Counted from the stretch's first letter, positions 37,111 to 51,269 are shown. The stretch: DNA of 64,000 bases from Kudoa neothunni (GCA_964304625.1 OZ199840.1:5890001-5954000), one strand, 5' to 3'. Numbers and translations are program-made. The notes: generated from the letters alone by a model not told the origin.

Positions 37111-38028
37111 TCTCATACAAATAATCACTTTCTATTTTAGATATAAAATTGAGGATTGGCTAACAAATTATAAATAAAGTAATGTATAAAAAGGCGGGTG
37201 CTATCTTATAAAGGAATAATACTAATATATAACTTCTTTCTAATAATTTGATGAAGGATCTGAATCCAATTTTAAACAAACGTTTGAGAGCGGAAAATTA
37301 TAGTTTCGTCATTTTTAACACAATTTCGCAACTTTTTAATAAATCTATTCTTTCTTGATAAGAAAAAAATTGATAGGCTTATAAAAACGACTAATATTAC
37401 AAAATTATTTGATCAGTGATACAAATGTGCTATTATTTAAAAAACACAGTAATGGTTAATAGTGAATTAATTTTTTCATAGGAGTACTCTCCTATAAAAA
37501 TAATATTCACTTGCTTGGAATGATTAGTTTGTTCAAATGGTATAAAATAAATAAAAACCTTGTAATAATATCGGTAGGATAGAATAAAAAATTAATTTCT
37601 TGTTTACTAACATAATAACGTTTACTGAGTATGTAGTCAATTTTTCTCAAAGTAATCGTTATTGCATATCCTAAAATTATCTATAACATTAAATATGTCA
37701 TATTTATATGAATTGTTGACCCCATAAAAATCCATTTTAGCTCAACTTAATATTCAATTAAATTTTAATTTGAATATTACGTTTAACTCTAAAGGCAGCG
37801 AATACTTAGGTTTTCTAAAGCTTTAATTTTATTTGAAAAATTATTAAAGAAGTTGCAACATTTTTCAACGAAACAGATTCAATGAAAACTCAGAAAAGAG
37901 TAAAAACTTTTCTGGAAAATTACTGCAATTTTAATCTCATTTGACTATCATGAAAAAAAGAAACTGCCAATTTCAGGAATTATAATGAATCTTGGTTGTC
38001 ATTCCAAAGTTTGAAATGAAAAATAAAA

Positions 38029-38182
38029 TATAGTTAAATCTCGATTATCCGGATAATTTGGAATCAGTGAGCTTCTTTCCAGATAATGGAACATTCATCG
38101 AACTATAATTTCAATAGAATAGAAATAAAACTTAGAATGTCTTCTGGATAATCGAATTAAAAATAATAGAGGTTTGGTTGTA
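38029..38182. mobile_element. Pogo-type MITE (about 150 bp), TA-flanked
   Basis: Between TA at 38029-38030 and 38181-38182. The left end is TAGTTAAATCTCGATTATCC and the right end, read inward, CAACCAAACCTC followed after a short AT stretch by CGATTATCCAGA. These resemble the CAGTCGAACCTCGATTATC termini of the 42839-43412 element. Decayed, non-coding. Confidence 0.55.
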
Positions 38183-38379
38183 TCCTTTAAAAATACGATC
38201 CGTTCTGGCATCTACTAACTTGGAGGTAATCTATAAACATATAATTGGAAGTTGTATCAACAAAAAAATTTTTGAATTAGTTATAAAACGTCTTTCGTTT
38301 AGTGAATATGCCTTTTTTTAATAAATTTATAGGGAAGTGGCTATTGACACCATAATATTCAGGTGACGTTAGTTTTGAT

Positions 38380-38439
38380 TATATTTAATTATTTCTGGTT
38401 CTTAAGAGCGAAGCGGTGAGCCAGAAATAATTAAATATA
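38380..38439 (+). repeat. Foldback-hairpin repeat, copy A
   Basis: A 22-base arm (38380-38401) and its inverted partner (38418-38439) pair along their whole length with one G-U type wobble. They enclose a 16-base loop TTAAGAGCGAAGCGGT. Related copies are at 37025-37110 and 56807-56865. Confidence 0.7.
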
Positions 38440-39019
38440 GCAGATTCAAAAAATTAGATCTGTGAACAACTTGTAAATAAGAGTTCCGGCGATTAAAAAT
38501 TTTCAGCGCGCAAGCGTACGTCCCAATAGCCTCTGCCACATTTTTATCCCTCTCCTCTGCGCAGGGCTCAGAGGAATTTTTGTCTAAGACGAAATTTCAC
38601 CTTATGTTTTAACACATTGCAAATATTATGCTTATTCGAATAAAAATTTATAAAATGGTTAATGTGGCGGAAGGCATCGACCAAAAATTACCTATTTTCT
38701 ATCAAGGGAAGAACACTAAAGAATTCAAAATCTGTAAATTTCTTCAAGAGCCTGAATTACAACTTCTTTTTCTCTGACCTTACGAGGATTTTTAAGGATC
38801 GAAATTAGATCACAAACCCCACAATTATTTTTGCGCCATTTAGCTAATTATAGTCGAGATTGGATATTGCGTGATTTTATCTTCAATATGTGGAGAAAAC
38901 AGCGTGGCAATTTTACGAAAATCGGAATAATACAATATTTCAATTGAATAAAAACAATAAAAGATACGAAGAAAACGACGATTGAGAAATTTACACTTAG
39001 TGATATAATTAGTTTTATT

Positions 39020-40240
39020 CTATTTTAATATTTATCTTCAGGGACATTCAATTCTTGGCAGATTTCTTTCTTATGAAACCGAGCTGAAAAATTCATGCGT
39101 TACAAGAAGTAGAAAGATTCATCAACAAAGATGAAGGAGTTTATCAAAAACCGCCCCAATGGTTATATTATTTCTGGGGGCAATTCTTGAAATGGTGCCA
39201 TCATTGAAAAATTGAACGACGTTTAAAATTTTACAGCAAGTAACGGTAAGGAAGGGTTAGGGAGCTAAAAAAAAAGATTTGAAATCATCTGTAAACATTT
39301 TCGTCGTGAAGCTGAGAGCATTATCCTTATATCTATTGATTCATGGATTTATGAAAATAAAAATTGGATATACACATATAATCCAAGGCAATAAATAATG
39401 TTTAAACTGCTTTGTTTTATTAACAATTAAAGAACAGCAGTCACGTATTAAAGGAAGAAAATGACATAAAGATGAAAACCTTTCAAAAAAGGATATCGAT
39501 TTTAGTATAATGCTCCAAAAAATTCCTGGTTGACTTACGTTATTTTTACGAGTCAATGAAAAAGCTAAATTATAAAATGAAATCAGAAACTAAAACTATT
39601 AACCTTCTTGAGCCCATTCTCAGCATATCCGAAGGACAAAAATTGTTTTATAGGTTTAAAGCTTTTCTTTTTATCTACAAATACAACAGGTGTTTTGCAA
39701 CCATTAGATCTAAGGATTATTTCATTGCTTTAAATGTATATATAAAAAATAATGTGTGGCCATAAGATATTATATGATGATTCGTCGAATATTAAATATA
39801 CTTTTCTTGATGCAGTTTTGACTCCCCAACCAACATTAAATATTATTTCATCAGAAATTATTGTAAAATTTTTTAAAAGATTCTATATTTTTTGCGAAAG
39901 TAAAAATTTGTTCAAGCATCCAAAATTATATCTATTGTGATATGCCATGGAAGACGAAAAAAAAGATAAAATCTGTGAAAAAACCTAATTATTAATTAAA
40001 AGTATAATTTTAATATTTTTAAAGTTTATAAAATTACGAGGTTGTATCAACCACACAAATCCTATTGAGAATGAAATCGAATTTGATGATGAACAAACTA
40101 AAGTTTCGGTAAAGATATGCAACATGTCCTAAGTAGTTTAAGTAATGCTTTTATTCAAAAAGATCCGTCTGTGATCTTCGATCTCCATCCGATAATGGAT
40201 CGAATATTAAAAATATTATCTCAAAAGTTGTATTAATCTA
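39020..40240 (+). pseudogene. Decayed pogo/Tigger-like (DDE) transposase
   Basis: In one frame near 39665-39730 the translation is FFLSTNTTGVLQPLDLRIIS, matching the FLPPNTTGVLQPLDQGII core of Tigger/jerky-type transposases. Just before it, SWLTYVIFTSQ corresponds to the AWMT-IF-W block. Downstream, IFDLHPIMDRILKI near 40170 recurs as LCDLHPVMDRKSAIL in the 54431-55328 element, supporting a common family. Multiple stops and frame changes separate these blocks, so it is an old copy. Termini were not identified. The extent given is where I can still see family resemblance. Confidence 0.6.
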
Positions 40241-40602
40241 AAGTAACTTAATTTTTCCATAAAAATTGATATTATTGGTTAAAAATAGTTTTCTTATATT
40301 TAAGATAATTAATTAGCACTTATAGGAGATAAGATATTCGTATAAAACAAGTACAAAAAAGCATATATATATTCCTTTGTGTGCGTGTGTCTCGACTGTA
40401 TTTACAAATAATAATTTTCATTGTATAGGTGGATTCAAATGCGGGGCAACAAAAATTTGAAATAATTAAAACAATAGTTGAAATGACGAAGACAGTGGAT
40501 TAAAAGACTAATTTAGAATAAATCATGTTTGATAAAGAATCAAAGTTCAACTATAGCTTATACGAATTTTATACTACTAATGTTGCTGTTGATGTTTATT
40601 TA

Positions 40603-41685
<1,083 letters not shown>

Positions 41686-42031
41686 TACTACTGTTTCTCG
41701 GAGAATTATTTAGATCGGCGTTGTTCGTCAATATTCGATTAAGAACAAACATTGCCATGTGCAATACGTGATTGATATATTAAGTCTATTGGAATAGATA
41801 GTTGAAAATTATTGATACCACTTATTTAAACACAGTTATGAATACTTATAATAAATCTCGCGTTATTAGATGAATTGTTTCCAGGTCTGCGCTTGCGCGT
41901 AATAATTGATTTGTGGCTATAATTATCATATAATTTTAGTAAATATCGTTAAAGTAATTAATTCACATCTAAAATTAAGAAACTTTCAATCCTTAGTCTT
42001 TTGATTAGGGTCTAATAATTAGACTCTAATT
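41686..42031. promoter_or_regulatory. TIM upstream region with TGCGCTTGCGCG motif
   Basis: No gene. TGCGCTTGCGCG at 41888-41899 is a variant of the palindrome near RPL32, ISY1 and CysRS starts. Promoter function is inferred from this recurrence and the position. Confidence 0.4.
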
Positions 42032-42838
42032 CAGCGATTCTTAACCTGGGGTTTACTTAACACAAAGGGGTCCGAGGATGAAATAAAATCTGAATCCAAA
42101 TTTATCATGATATAATCATTATAATTAGATATGTTTTAACATTAACTTAGTTATTAAAAATTTCAAATAAAACGTCGCGTTAGTGTCATAAATATTTTAC
42201 ATTTATTACAAAATCTCCTTGTTTTATAATTTATATTGTAAAAAAATCTATAAAAATAATAATTTTACGATGGATTATTTGAGAATGACTAAAAATTTAC
42301 AAAGTTATTTATTTATGTTACAGACTATGCAGTTGGAATAATCACTCCTTTTACAGCAACCTATTATTTCGATACCAGATTTGTATGCGGGTTATCATAA
42401 AAACAAAGTCACGGAACGCTTATATATGTATGTGTGTCGCTGCTTCAATACTTTATCAGAATTCTGTGAACTTATTGATAAAAAGCAACTGCAAAAATCT
42501 TATTAAATGTTTTTTGATGTTTCTTATTTGTATAAAAAATATATTTTTTGCGTTAATATCGCAATCTATTATGTAATAATTCCTCCTTTGTTAACTCTTT
42601 ATTTTATTAAACACAATGATTAACGAAAATAGGGATTTTATACAACAAAAATATTTCAGTTATTCTAAGAGCATTTTTCACTCAGAAATTTGTTATTTTA
42701 AATATAATGCGTCATTGTATATACTTGGTTAGAATTTTAATAATTTCAACGAAAAATTACTGGCAAGATTCAATAGTTGTTTATTTTTTGTCGTAACACT
42801 ACAAATAATTCATGTTGTAGAGTTTCAAATTTCTAATA

Positions 42839-43412
42839 CAGTCGAACCTCGATTATCTGGAAGATATTTTATATTTTATTTGGATATTATTGAAATTACG
42901 TGTCGATAAAAGTACTACCCATCACCACCACACGACATATACAATGTAGCACATATACCAATGCAATATTTAAAACAAAAATATTTGTAGGTTAATTATT
43001 TATAAAAGTTTCTTTTAAAACTTAAACTAAGTATTCAATTCTTATATTATTTTGTGCTCTATCTGAATGTATGTCCGTATGTATATTAATCAAAAATTAA
43101 GTACTGATTATTTAAAAAAGTAGATTACCCCTCTATAGACTAGACGCGTTTTTCTCTCATAATTACTTATTGTTTCTTCGTTTAAGTCTCCATATTATTT
43201 GTTAATTTATTTGTCAATACTTTTAAATCAAGTTACAGAAGTTAAACTATTTTTCTTAGCAAATGTTAATAAATCCAGTAAATAATATTCTAAGTAGAAA
43301 ATTCGGAAAATGCGTGCGAATGTAATATTGTTTATGTTCGATTAACCGGTACCTCACTATCTAGAAAGAAAATCGCTTTTCCCAAATTTTCCGGATAATC
43401 AAAGTTCGACTG
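42839..43412. mobile_element. Pogo-type non-autonomous element in a TA site
   Basis: 574 bases with inverted termini CAGTCGAACCTCGATTATC and, read inward from the other end, CAGTCGAACTTTGATTATCC. TA flanks both sides (42837-42838 and 43413-43414). The homologous hAT copy near 50800-50830 runs straight through this position, so it is a genuine later insertion. No transposase inside. Confidence 0.8.
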
Positions 43413-43560
43413 TATATATTTTAAAACAAAACCAATACACAATTAATATACATAATAAATATTTTAATTGAATTGGTGATATTAGATATATAATTTAAGT
43501 TAATCCTTTTGTTCCCAAATTTCTCTTTTTAGTTTTCTTTATCATTAATTTTTTAATTAA

Positions 43561-44701
43561 CCTTCTAATGAATTTTTGGTAAATTATTACATCAAAAAGA
43601 AGTTATTGGTTGTATACGTGATTTTTTCGCCGTTAATAGAATACAAATTTTTATCTAATCTTCAAAAAATCTAAGAAATACACGATATTAAAATATAATA
43701 ACAGAAAGATTATAACATGTTTTCACTCCAATGAATTTTTGGCTAAAAAATTACCCCCCAGTTTTTTTCATCCAATTGATAGATAAAATGTTATTTATCA
43801 CATTAATAAAATTTTAGATTTATCTCATGGATAACTTTAAAGGTATACTGTTATTATTTCTAAAAACGGCCACGTGACTTTCTATTAAATTTTTTCTTTG
43901 TGGTAACAGGAGTGGATTTAGCCAATAGTAGTTTTAATGATTAGTCGAATTCTTTTAAAAATGATTATATTTTAAAACCGATATGTTTGAAGAATTTTAG
44001 GAGATTGAAAACTTTGAGAATCCGGATCAATAAAGATTAAAGATGTCGTATGGTGGTGTTTTTCTAATTGTTAAATTTTTAGCCTATAAATGAGTTTTAC
44101 ACATGCGAACAAATTCTAGTGATAATATGGAAGGAAAAAGTTTTTGAAAATAGTGAAAAGTTATCATATGAATCACTAATGGAAAGAAACACCCGTAAAA
44201 CCCAAAATCCCAAGAGCTTTTCCTTATCTATTCCTCTACAACCCAGAAAACAAAATTCACGAACAAGATTCTCAAGGTGCGAATTTTGTCCACCGAAAAT
44301 TGATTAGATAACAATCACTCTCTGTTTCAGATGTACAAAACACTGTTGCGAAATTCATTCTGGGTGATTGCGAATCTTACTCTCGTTACATATTATATTT
44401 TGTTGCGCAAATAATAATTAAAATATTTATTACATGATATAAATGTGAAATCTATTCAAACATCAAACTTTAATCCAAAATTGTTTTGGCGGATTTTAAC
44501 GAATACAGTTTTCGTAGGATTACGGGGATTACTGATCAGGATGTTAGTTGTTTTACAGCTGAATCTAGCCTTGGGATTTTGCCTATTTTTATTTTCTGAA
44601 ATCTAATATTTTATATGATTCGAATAACGAAATAAAAATACGGGATAATTTTTTATCCCAAAATTAGTCGGAAAGCAGTCTATTTTTAGTACATTAAAGG
44701 G
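43561..44701 (+). mobile_element. piggyBac-type element inserted in the hAT copy
   Basis: 1,141 bases flanked by TTAA (43557-43560 and 44702-44705). Termini are CCTTCTAATG and, inward from the right, CCCTTTAATG. The related hAT copy at about 50957 shows one uninterrupted TTAA (AAATTAAACTAATATT), the empty site. Inside, at about 44250-44335 (+), is a transposase C-terminal cysteine domain, RCEFCPPKID then CFRCTKHCCEIHS, with one stop between; the catalytic core is missing. It is therefore an internally deleted piggyBac. Confidence 0.8.
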
Positions 44702-44886
44702 TTAAACTAATATTAAAATTATATACAATCTGAATTTTATTTTTCTAATAAATAACTTAACAGTAATTTTATATCTGCCCATTAAGGTGAACGACAGAAC
44801 GAAAGGGTTAAATATTTGTGTTTATGATTTGATAATTCCATTGAACATTTTAGGGGTACGCAAGGGAGAAAGGCTGTGAACCACTG

Positions 44887-45250
44887 CGTTAAAATATCAA
44901 TATTATTAATATCAGTATCAGATAGGTAAGGAAAAATTTGACTTTAAGTGAATAAGAATAGATTGCTCCCATAATTATAATTGTTCGTTTTTAAGTTTAT
45001 ATATCCATAATTTTTAATTTACGCACGTTAAAATTCTATTCAAATAATTCCAACAAACCGATTCTGAAGCCTCCAAATGACAATCATACGAATTAACATA
45101 CTACTATAATTGATTTCATGTTTTTTTTACAATAAATAATTGTTCTCTAGCTATTCTGTATTATTTTGGAAAATGTTTACGTGTAGAAGGTACAAGCAAA
45201 AATAAATAAAATGCTCGTCATAGTTTCGGACATCCTCGAGAACACACTAA
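44887..45250. other. Spacer upstream of U1-70K
   Basis: AT-rich, no gene. I see no copy of the GCATGCGC motif here. Confidence 0.4.
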
Positions 45251-46376
45251 ATGACAAAACATTTACCCCCGAGTTTGCTTGCGTTATTCTTTCCTAGAGA
45301 TCCTTTGCCATATAAGCCGCCAGTTAAATGTAGAAAAACTCCTAACAAACCATACACAGGTGTGGCTCAATACTTGGAGCATTTTGACGAGCCAGATGCT
45401 GAGGTGGTGGCCCCACTTCCCTTTGAAGCCGCTCATGAGAGACGGGAAAGAAAAGTACGTCCATTTATATATTTGTACCGTACATTTCAAATATATAATT
45501 GTTGTCTAATAATTATAGAAGAAAGAGCGAAATGAATTACATAAACAATTATTACGATCCAGGCTGGAAAAATGTTAGGAAAATTTTGTCGAGATAACAT
45601 ATCTATATTTGTTGGTGATCTAGGGAATCCTAAAGAAGACCCTAATATCCAAGGAAATCCTTACAAAACATTGTTTGTTTGTCGTCTAGTAACGCCCAAT
45701 TTCACGAGTAATCTCTTCGATTATGTGTTATTTTGTTAGAGTTACAATGTGACCGAGGACACTCTTCGAACCGAGCTTGAAAAGTATGGACCTATTAGAA
45801 AAGTAACTTTTTTATTGACGCGTGCAATGGTGTTGTAATGTTGCGATGCAGGTTCGTGTAGTGAGATCAACCGAATCCAGCAAAAGTAGAGGTTATGCTT
45901 TTGTAGAATTTGAACATGAAAAGGACATGCGATGTGATTATGCCCAATTGATATTAGTTGTGTATTAGCATTCATTTTAGCTGCCTATAAAAGGTCTAAT
46001 GGCATGAAAATTGATGGGAAACGTGTGTTGGTTGACGTTGAGAGAGGTCGTACTGATAAACATTGGCATCCAATGTATTTAGGTAGACAGAATATCTGTT
46101 GTTGTTGTTGTAATTCGAAAAATAATTGAATATGTTGGTATTAAGGTGGAGGATTGGGTGGAGAGAAAAGAAAACCTAAAAAACGTTCCACTTCTTCTGA
46201 CTCGGATGGTCGTCGCCGCTCTAGAAGTCGCAGTACGTCTCGAGATAGAAGTAGGAAACGACGCCATGATCACGACAGGTCAGATTATAAACACAATGGC
46301 GGCAGTAGATCTAGGTATAAATCGTTATTGTATTTCTTCGTTATTTATTCTCCTTAGACGTCCATATTATGATTAA
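45251..46376 (+). CDS. SNRNP70: U1 small nuclear ribonucleoprotein 70 kDa, eight exons, short form
   Basis: Binds stem-loop I of U1 snRNA and helps recognise 5' splice sites in the nucleus. Exons: 45251-45454, 45519-45573, 45624-45688, 45740-45802, 45852-45933, 45981-46082, 46146-46314, 46358-46376; frame is kept, giving 252 residues. The N terminus [20 protein letters not shown] is the family signature. The RRM has RNP2 TLFVCRL and RNP1 [10 protein letters not shown], followed by [15 protein letters not shown] and the Gly-rich [10 protein letters not shown] linker. The conserved Trp before the RRM (EKWNPKEDPN) is created by the second splice. The Arg/Ser tail is short (about 45 residues, [20 protein letters not shown] then to RRPYYD), whereas human 70K has 437 residues. 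Such shortening is known in compact lineages and need not impair the RRM. Confidence 0.95.
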
Positions 46377-46746
46377 AGATGCCACATGACTCAATTCAAT
46401 TATTTCTAACCCAAGCGTGTTAATATTAAATGTGTGTATTTTTTGTGCAATTATATAGTTTTCTTTGATACTACATGATTTATTTGGTTAATTACAGACT
46501 AATAATTAAGGTTTTCGTTTGATTGAGTTAGAGACTTGATGTGATAAATTCCAGACTCAAATCCCATCGTTGCTTGCTCCCTCATTCTCTGAATTCTCAA
46601 TAATGATTAATTTTTATGGTTAAATTAAATTCAAAATAAGAGTGAGCAAATAAATTTCATTCACTAACTTTTCAAGCGTGTTTGGACTCCATAGGAGGAC
46701 CTATTTAGATGTTTGGATCAATTTTAGGGAGTCTTTAATTTTAATA
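46377..46746. other. Spacer downstream of U1-70K, no gene seen
   Basis: AT-rich sequence up to the terminus of the next hAT copy. No AATAAA directly follows the stop. Confidence 0.4.
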
Positions 46747-49700
46747 CAGCGGTTCTTGACCTGGGTTAGAGAACGAATCCAACGAGGTCCGTGAATAATT
46801 TAAATACACTCTGAACCCAATTTTATCGTCATCGCACCATCATACATTCAATATAATTAGGTATTTTTAAACGTTTGCGTAATTATTAAAAATTCGAAAT
46901 ATGCCCCCGCGTTATTGTTTCTTATAAATGCTTTATTTTTATTACAAAGTATGCTTGTGTTATAAATAAGGGAATGCCATTTTCGATTAAAATCGATTTT
47001 AACCGTCGAATTTTTTAAAAAGCTTCGGCGTTTATTTTCAGCAAATGGTCGATCTATTTAGAATTAACATCGACATGGATAGACATACAGACATAAGAGG
47101 GAAATTGCTAGTTTTCTAGAAGAGTGGGCGGACATAGAAAATATTACAAATGAATTAATTCGCAAATATTCTAAAGTTAAACTTCCGTTACAACAAAATA
47201 GAACTAATGAGCATAAGAAATCGAAATAACGCATTTTTTTGAGCAAAACGTTTAGAGATGTCCTACTTGCCAAATATTTTCCTTAGGGATAAGAAAAACG
47301 ATGATTTAAGGATAGATTATGTCTCTGTTAGTTTTTGGTGGACTTTCACTGTCACTGACTGGTAAGAAAAGTTATCTGCGACGACTTTTGCCCAAGTATT
47401 GTTGACCTTCTAGATTCTAGATCATTCACAAACAGTCGCGTCTTGGTGGATACGTATTTACGGATGATATTTGAAAGTAATGAAGATAAGGTAAGGTCAT
47501 TATTAGTGAAGAAGCGAAGACGTCTTATCATTGATATAACGCCTGATTTTACAAACAGGCCATTAACAAACATTTTAGAGAGTTTTTATGATTCTAAAAC
47601 TCTCGAAAGAAAGACCCTTATGCTTAATTCTAAGATATTATCGGAGTGTAACTCAATCATCGTTGCGAATGAAGTTTCGGAAAACTTCAAGCGTATGGAA
47701 TAAATTGGAGAATCTGTAAGTATAGCGACCATTTCTGATTCTGCCTCATATATGAAAAAATATTTCAAGAATTTGTAGGTTATGTATAACGATATTATTA
47801 GAATACCGTATTTTTACAATATGATACATTTGGTGGTTAAATAATCGATTGACGTTGTGTTTGAGAGTCAAAAAGTTCACGCTAATCATGGAATAGAGTC
47901 TCAGAAAGAGATCCCGCGAGTACTTGACATACGATGGTAGGTACTACAGTTTGCAAAATTGTATATAATGTTGTGTTGAATATTTTCCAGCTATTTCCGA
48001 CTTTTTTAGGGAGGTGTCTATTGGTCCGGTTGATAAGTTTTATGGTTGTTTTTCCTTTTTTGCATCATAAAAAGCAAAATAAGATTGTTTATTTTATGAT
48101 CATTATATTACAACGTTTAAAAACATACATTTGATATGGTAATCGTTTCAGTTGGGAAGTCCTACCGATATAGCTAGTTTATGTTATTCGGATTTTATTA
48201 TTTTATTTTGCATTGTACTGTTTTATTTTTCGAGTAAATTTCTGAAAAATCGATGAATTAGCCATAATATCAACATAGTGTTGTAATGTTGTATTTTATG
48301 GAACTTATATACAGGATAGTGTTGTTATACATACAAGATGAACAGCGTCGATGGTGGATTAGAAGATAATGATGTTAACACTAAAAAGTATAGTTTTTTT
48401 AACGTCAGTGATACGTTTTGTCGCATTGCAGAGTTAAAGTTGAGAATCTAACAGTTCGAATATCAGGACAACAATAATATTTCCGCATTAAATTGCAATG
48501 TCATTAAGAGCGCACAAAAACGGTATGTTCGAGTATTATAATGTCACATGAAATCATATCGGTAATATTATTGAATGACTTAAATAATAGAGTAAATACT
48601 CTTTCTGTTGTCAGCAGAACTTGTTATAAGACGAAATTGTTCAGAAATATTCTTTTTAAATTAATTCCTGAAATTTTAATAAGTTTCTATAACTATGTTA
48701 TCATACATGTAACTAACGTTTATAAGCTCAGCTTTTAAGAATATTCTACCATAATTAATATAGTTTTTTGAAAATTAAATAAAAATGTATAATTACTTTA
48801 TTGGGACATTAAAAAATGTTTATTTTAATTAAATAATTAATATAAATTTTATAAATTTGTAGATATAAATATGTTAAACTACTTTGCTGCTCGACCAAAT
48901 AAATTATTTGTATATTAAGCATCGTGTGAACTAGCTCATTAGTATTACTTTATTGAAAATAAATATTGATAAATTATCGGATTGATATAAATAATATTCT
49001 CTTATTTTTGAAAATAGAGTAAAATACATTTGATCCCCATTATTTATTAGTTGTAGGTGCGCTTTAAAGGTCAGTATATTACAAAGTTAAGTCATCAGAA
49101 TATATAAATATGAAGTTTAACCGTAAAAATCTTGATGTAATCCGTTTCTTAATAGGGTCGTCCTACATATTATTCAAAGGAACATAATTTTTAGATATAT
49201 TTATCATTAAATGCTATTTATAAATTATAATGTTAAATCTTATGGTGTACCAATTTAAAGTAAATTTATAAAACACGAGATTCTAATCTGCCGGGTCAAT
49301 AGTCACTGCCTTTTTTTAATTCAAATCATGATTTGGTTTCATTATTTATGAGTATTTTTGAGATATCCAAGGAATCATTAAGCGAGTTACATATTTACCG
49401 TAAATTCATTTTGATGTCTTTCTCCACTGTATGATTTTTCAACGTCGATCGAATCCAAGAGTTCATATGGTTTTGCACATCTGCATAATTGGATGAAATG
49501 TAATTACAATATTTCCATTACAGATAAATTAAATAATTCAAAAATTCCCAGGAAATTTTTCCATTAAACAGAAAAGAAAAAAATTTCGGAAATATATCCA
49601 AATTTGTTTATTTGTTGGTTATTGAGATGCCTACAATAATTAATGAACAAACTGAAGGTTGCTTTCCGTCCGATCAATTTTTCGAAATCTTTATTTTTCG

Positions 49701-51090
49701 CAAGATTGTAATTTTAATAATTTAAATTATCTGACATTCCACAATTCGTTTGCAGCAGCATAGGGGAAGAAGGAAATCTTCGGAGTGAATTTTTAACATT
49801 TCCGCGCTCTAAAACAGGTAATGTATCCGATTCTTGCAATTCTTGAGAAACATACGATAAATCGCTTCAAACTATTTCAAAAATCAGTAAAAATTTAAAT
49901 GTAATTCCATTATCATCTATATCAGTCGAACGTAGTTTTTCCGAAATGAAACATGTATTCTCACAATTTAGGACGCGTTCGTCAAATGAAAGATTTAGAA
50001 TACATGCCATACTATATTATAACGGAAAGATATAAAATTATATTATTTTTCCCGTATTGTTTGATTTTGGACAGAATATTTTGTGGGATCATGTGCACTA
50101 GTTGAAATAGGAAATAAACGTCGAAAACGGTATTCCCTAGTTATAATTCATTTTGTAAACTATCTATAAAACAAAGGTTATTCAGTAGATTATTTGATAA
50201 AAACTGAAAATTTCCAAAATATATTTCTTCATGTTGTATAGTATGCAATTTAGATTGATTACTCCTTTTACAACAACCTATTTTTGCGAAACTAGATTTC
50301 CGTGTTGGTTAGCAGAAAAATAATCACGAAATCATTTATATGCGTGTTGCTCTTTCAAATACTTGTCAGAATTCTATGAATATATTGGTAAAAATAAACC
50401 ACAAAAATCTCATTAAATATTCTTTTGATGTCTATTATTTTTAAAAAAGTAGAATTTTTGCATGGGTCTCGCTCGCATTCTATTATATAACAATTCCTCC
50501 TTTGTTGAATCCTTATTGTAATAAACACAATGGTTAACGAAAATAAAGATTTTATACAGCACAACTATTTCGATTATTACTAAAGCATTTTTCACTCAGA
50601 AATTTTTTATGGATTTGACTTTTAAACATTTATCCATTTATATATGCTAATTCAATAAACTTCATTGAACTTTTTATTTTAAAATATTATGCATCATTGA
50701 CTATATTTGGATCGAATTTAATAATTTATAAGAAAATACAAGGAAGGATTTCATAGTTTTTATTTTTTGTTTTAATACAAAAATTATTTTACGTCATAGT
50801 GATTGAAAATTTTTAATACGCATTTTAAATCAAAAGTACTGCATAATTAATTTACATAAAAAATATCTTAATATAATTGGGAATATTAGATGAATAATTT
50901 AAGTTTTTTCTTTCGTTCCCAAACATTTCGTTTTCTTCAAGCATTTTTTAAATTAAACTAATATTAAAATTATATACAATTTGAATGTTATTTCTTTTTA
51001 AATATATAATTTAACAATAGGTTAAATTCTTTTGTAATCTGTTTAATGAAATGGGCATTGGGAACGACAGGGTAAAATTTTTATATGTAT
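46747..51090 (+). mobile_element. Long hAT copy with decayed transposase; right end lost
   Basis: The left terminus is CAGCGGTTCTTGACCTGGG. The first 250 bases and the last 870 bases (50220-51090) match the hAT at 42032-44886, while 47080-50040 holds a transposase remnant absent from that copy. Similarity to the other copy stops near 51090 without a CTG end; a SINE-like sequence begins close by. This is probably a degraded full-length member of the family. Confidence 0.7.
47080..50034 (+). pseudogene. hAT transposase remnant
   Basis: Broken into blocks: an N-terminal piece with KYSKVKLPLQQNRTNEHKK, a central open stretch (47443-47703) with RLIIDITPDFTNRPLTNILE, then DSASYMKKYF and RVLDIRW, and finally ISVERSFSEMKHVFSQFRTR ending ILYYNGKI near 50034, the hAT dimerisation domain. 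Each block has a counterpart in the minus-strand hAT at 53.0-55.7 kb (for example IIDESPNFRNRSLLNIV and DSASYMKKYY). Many stops and an AT-rich 1.7-kb middle (about 48-49.6 kb) show long decay. Confidence 0.75.
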
Positions 51091-51269
51091 GATTGGATTA
51101 CGCGCTAAAACAAGATGGGGTTCGTGATAAGTCCATAGAACAAATTAGTCATCCTCCTCAAGGAGAACTATTTTTATCGCCTCATCAGAGCAAAAATAGG
51201 ATTAAAGGCGGAAAAATGTTTGAAAATCGGTTAACTACTTACTGTAATTCATATTTCTGTTTGTTTTTT

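Larger units (their letters stand above)
42032..44886. mobile_element. hAT element (non-autonomous) carrying two nested insertions
   Basis: The left end CAGCGATTCTTAACCTGGGG (42032) and the right end GTGAACCACTG (to 44886) have the hAT form. The left 300 bases, the middle (about 42330-42830) and the right part (43420-43560, 44702-44830) each align by eye with 46747-47000 and 50220-51090 of the neighbouring hAT copy. It lacks that copy's transposase. Two foreign pieces interrupt it, at 42839-43412 and 43561-44701; without them it would be about 1.14 kb. Flanking 8-mers (CTCTAATT and CGTTAAAA) match only in part, so the target duplication is eroded. Confidence 0.75.

Noticed and set aside
47443-47703. 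86-codon open frame as a host gene
   Set aside because: It matches a block of the hAT transposase at 54.3-54.0 kb and sits inside a hAT element.
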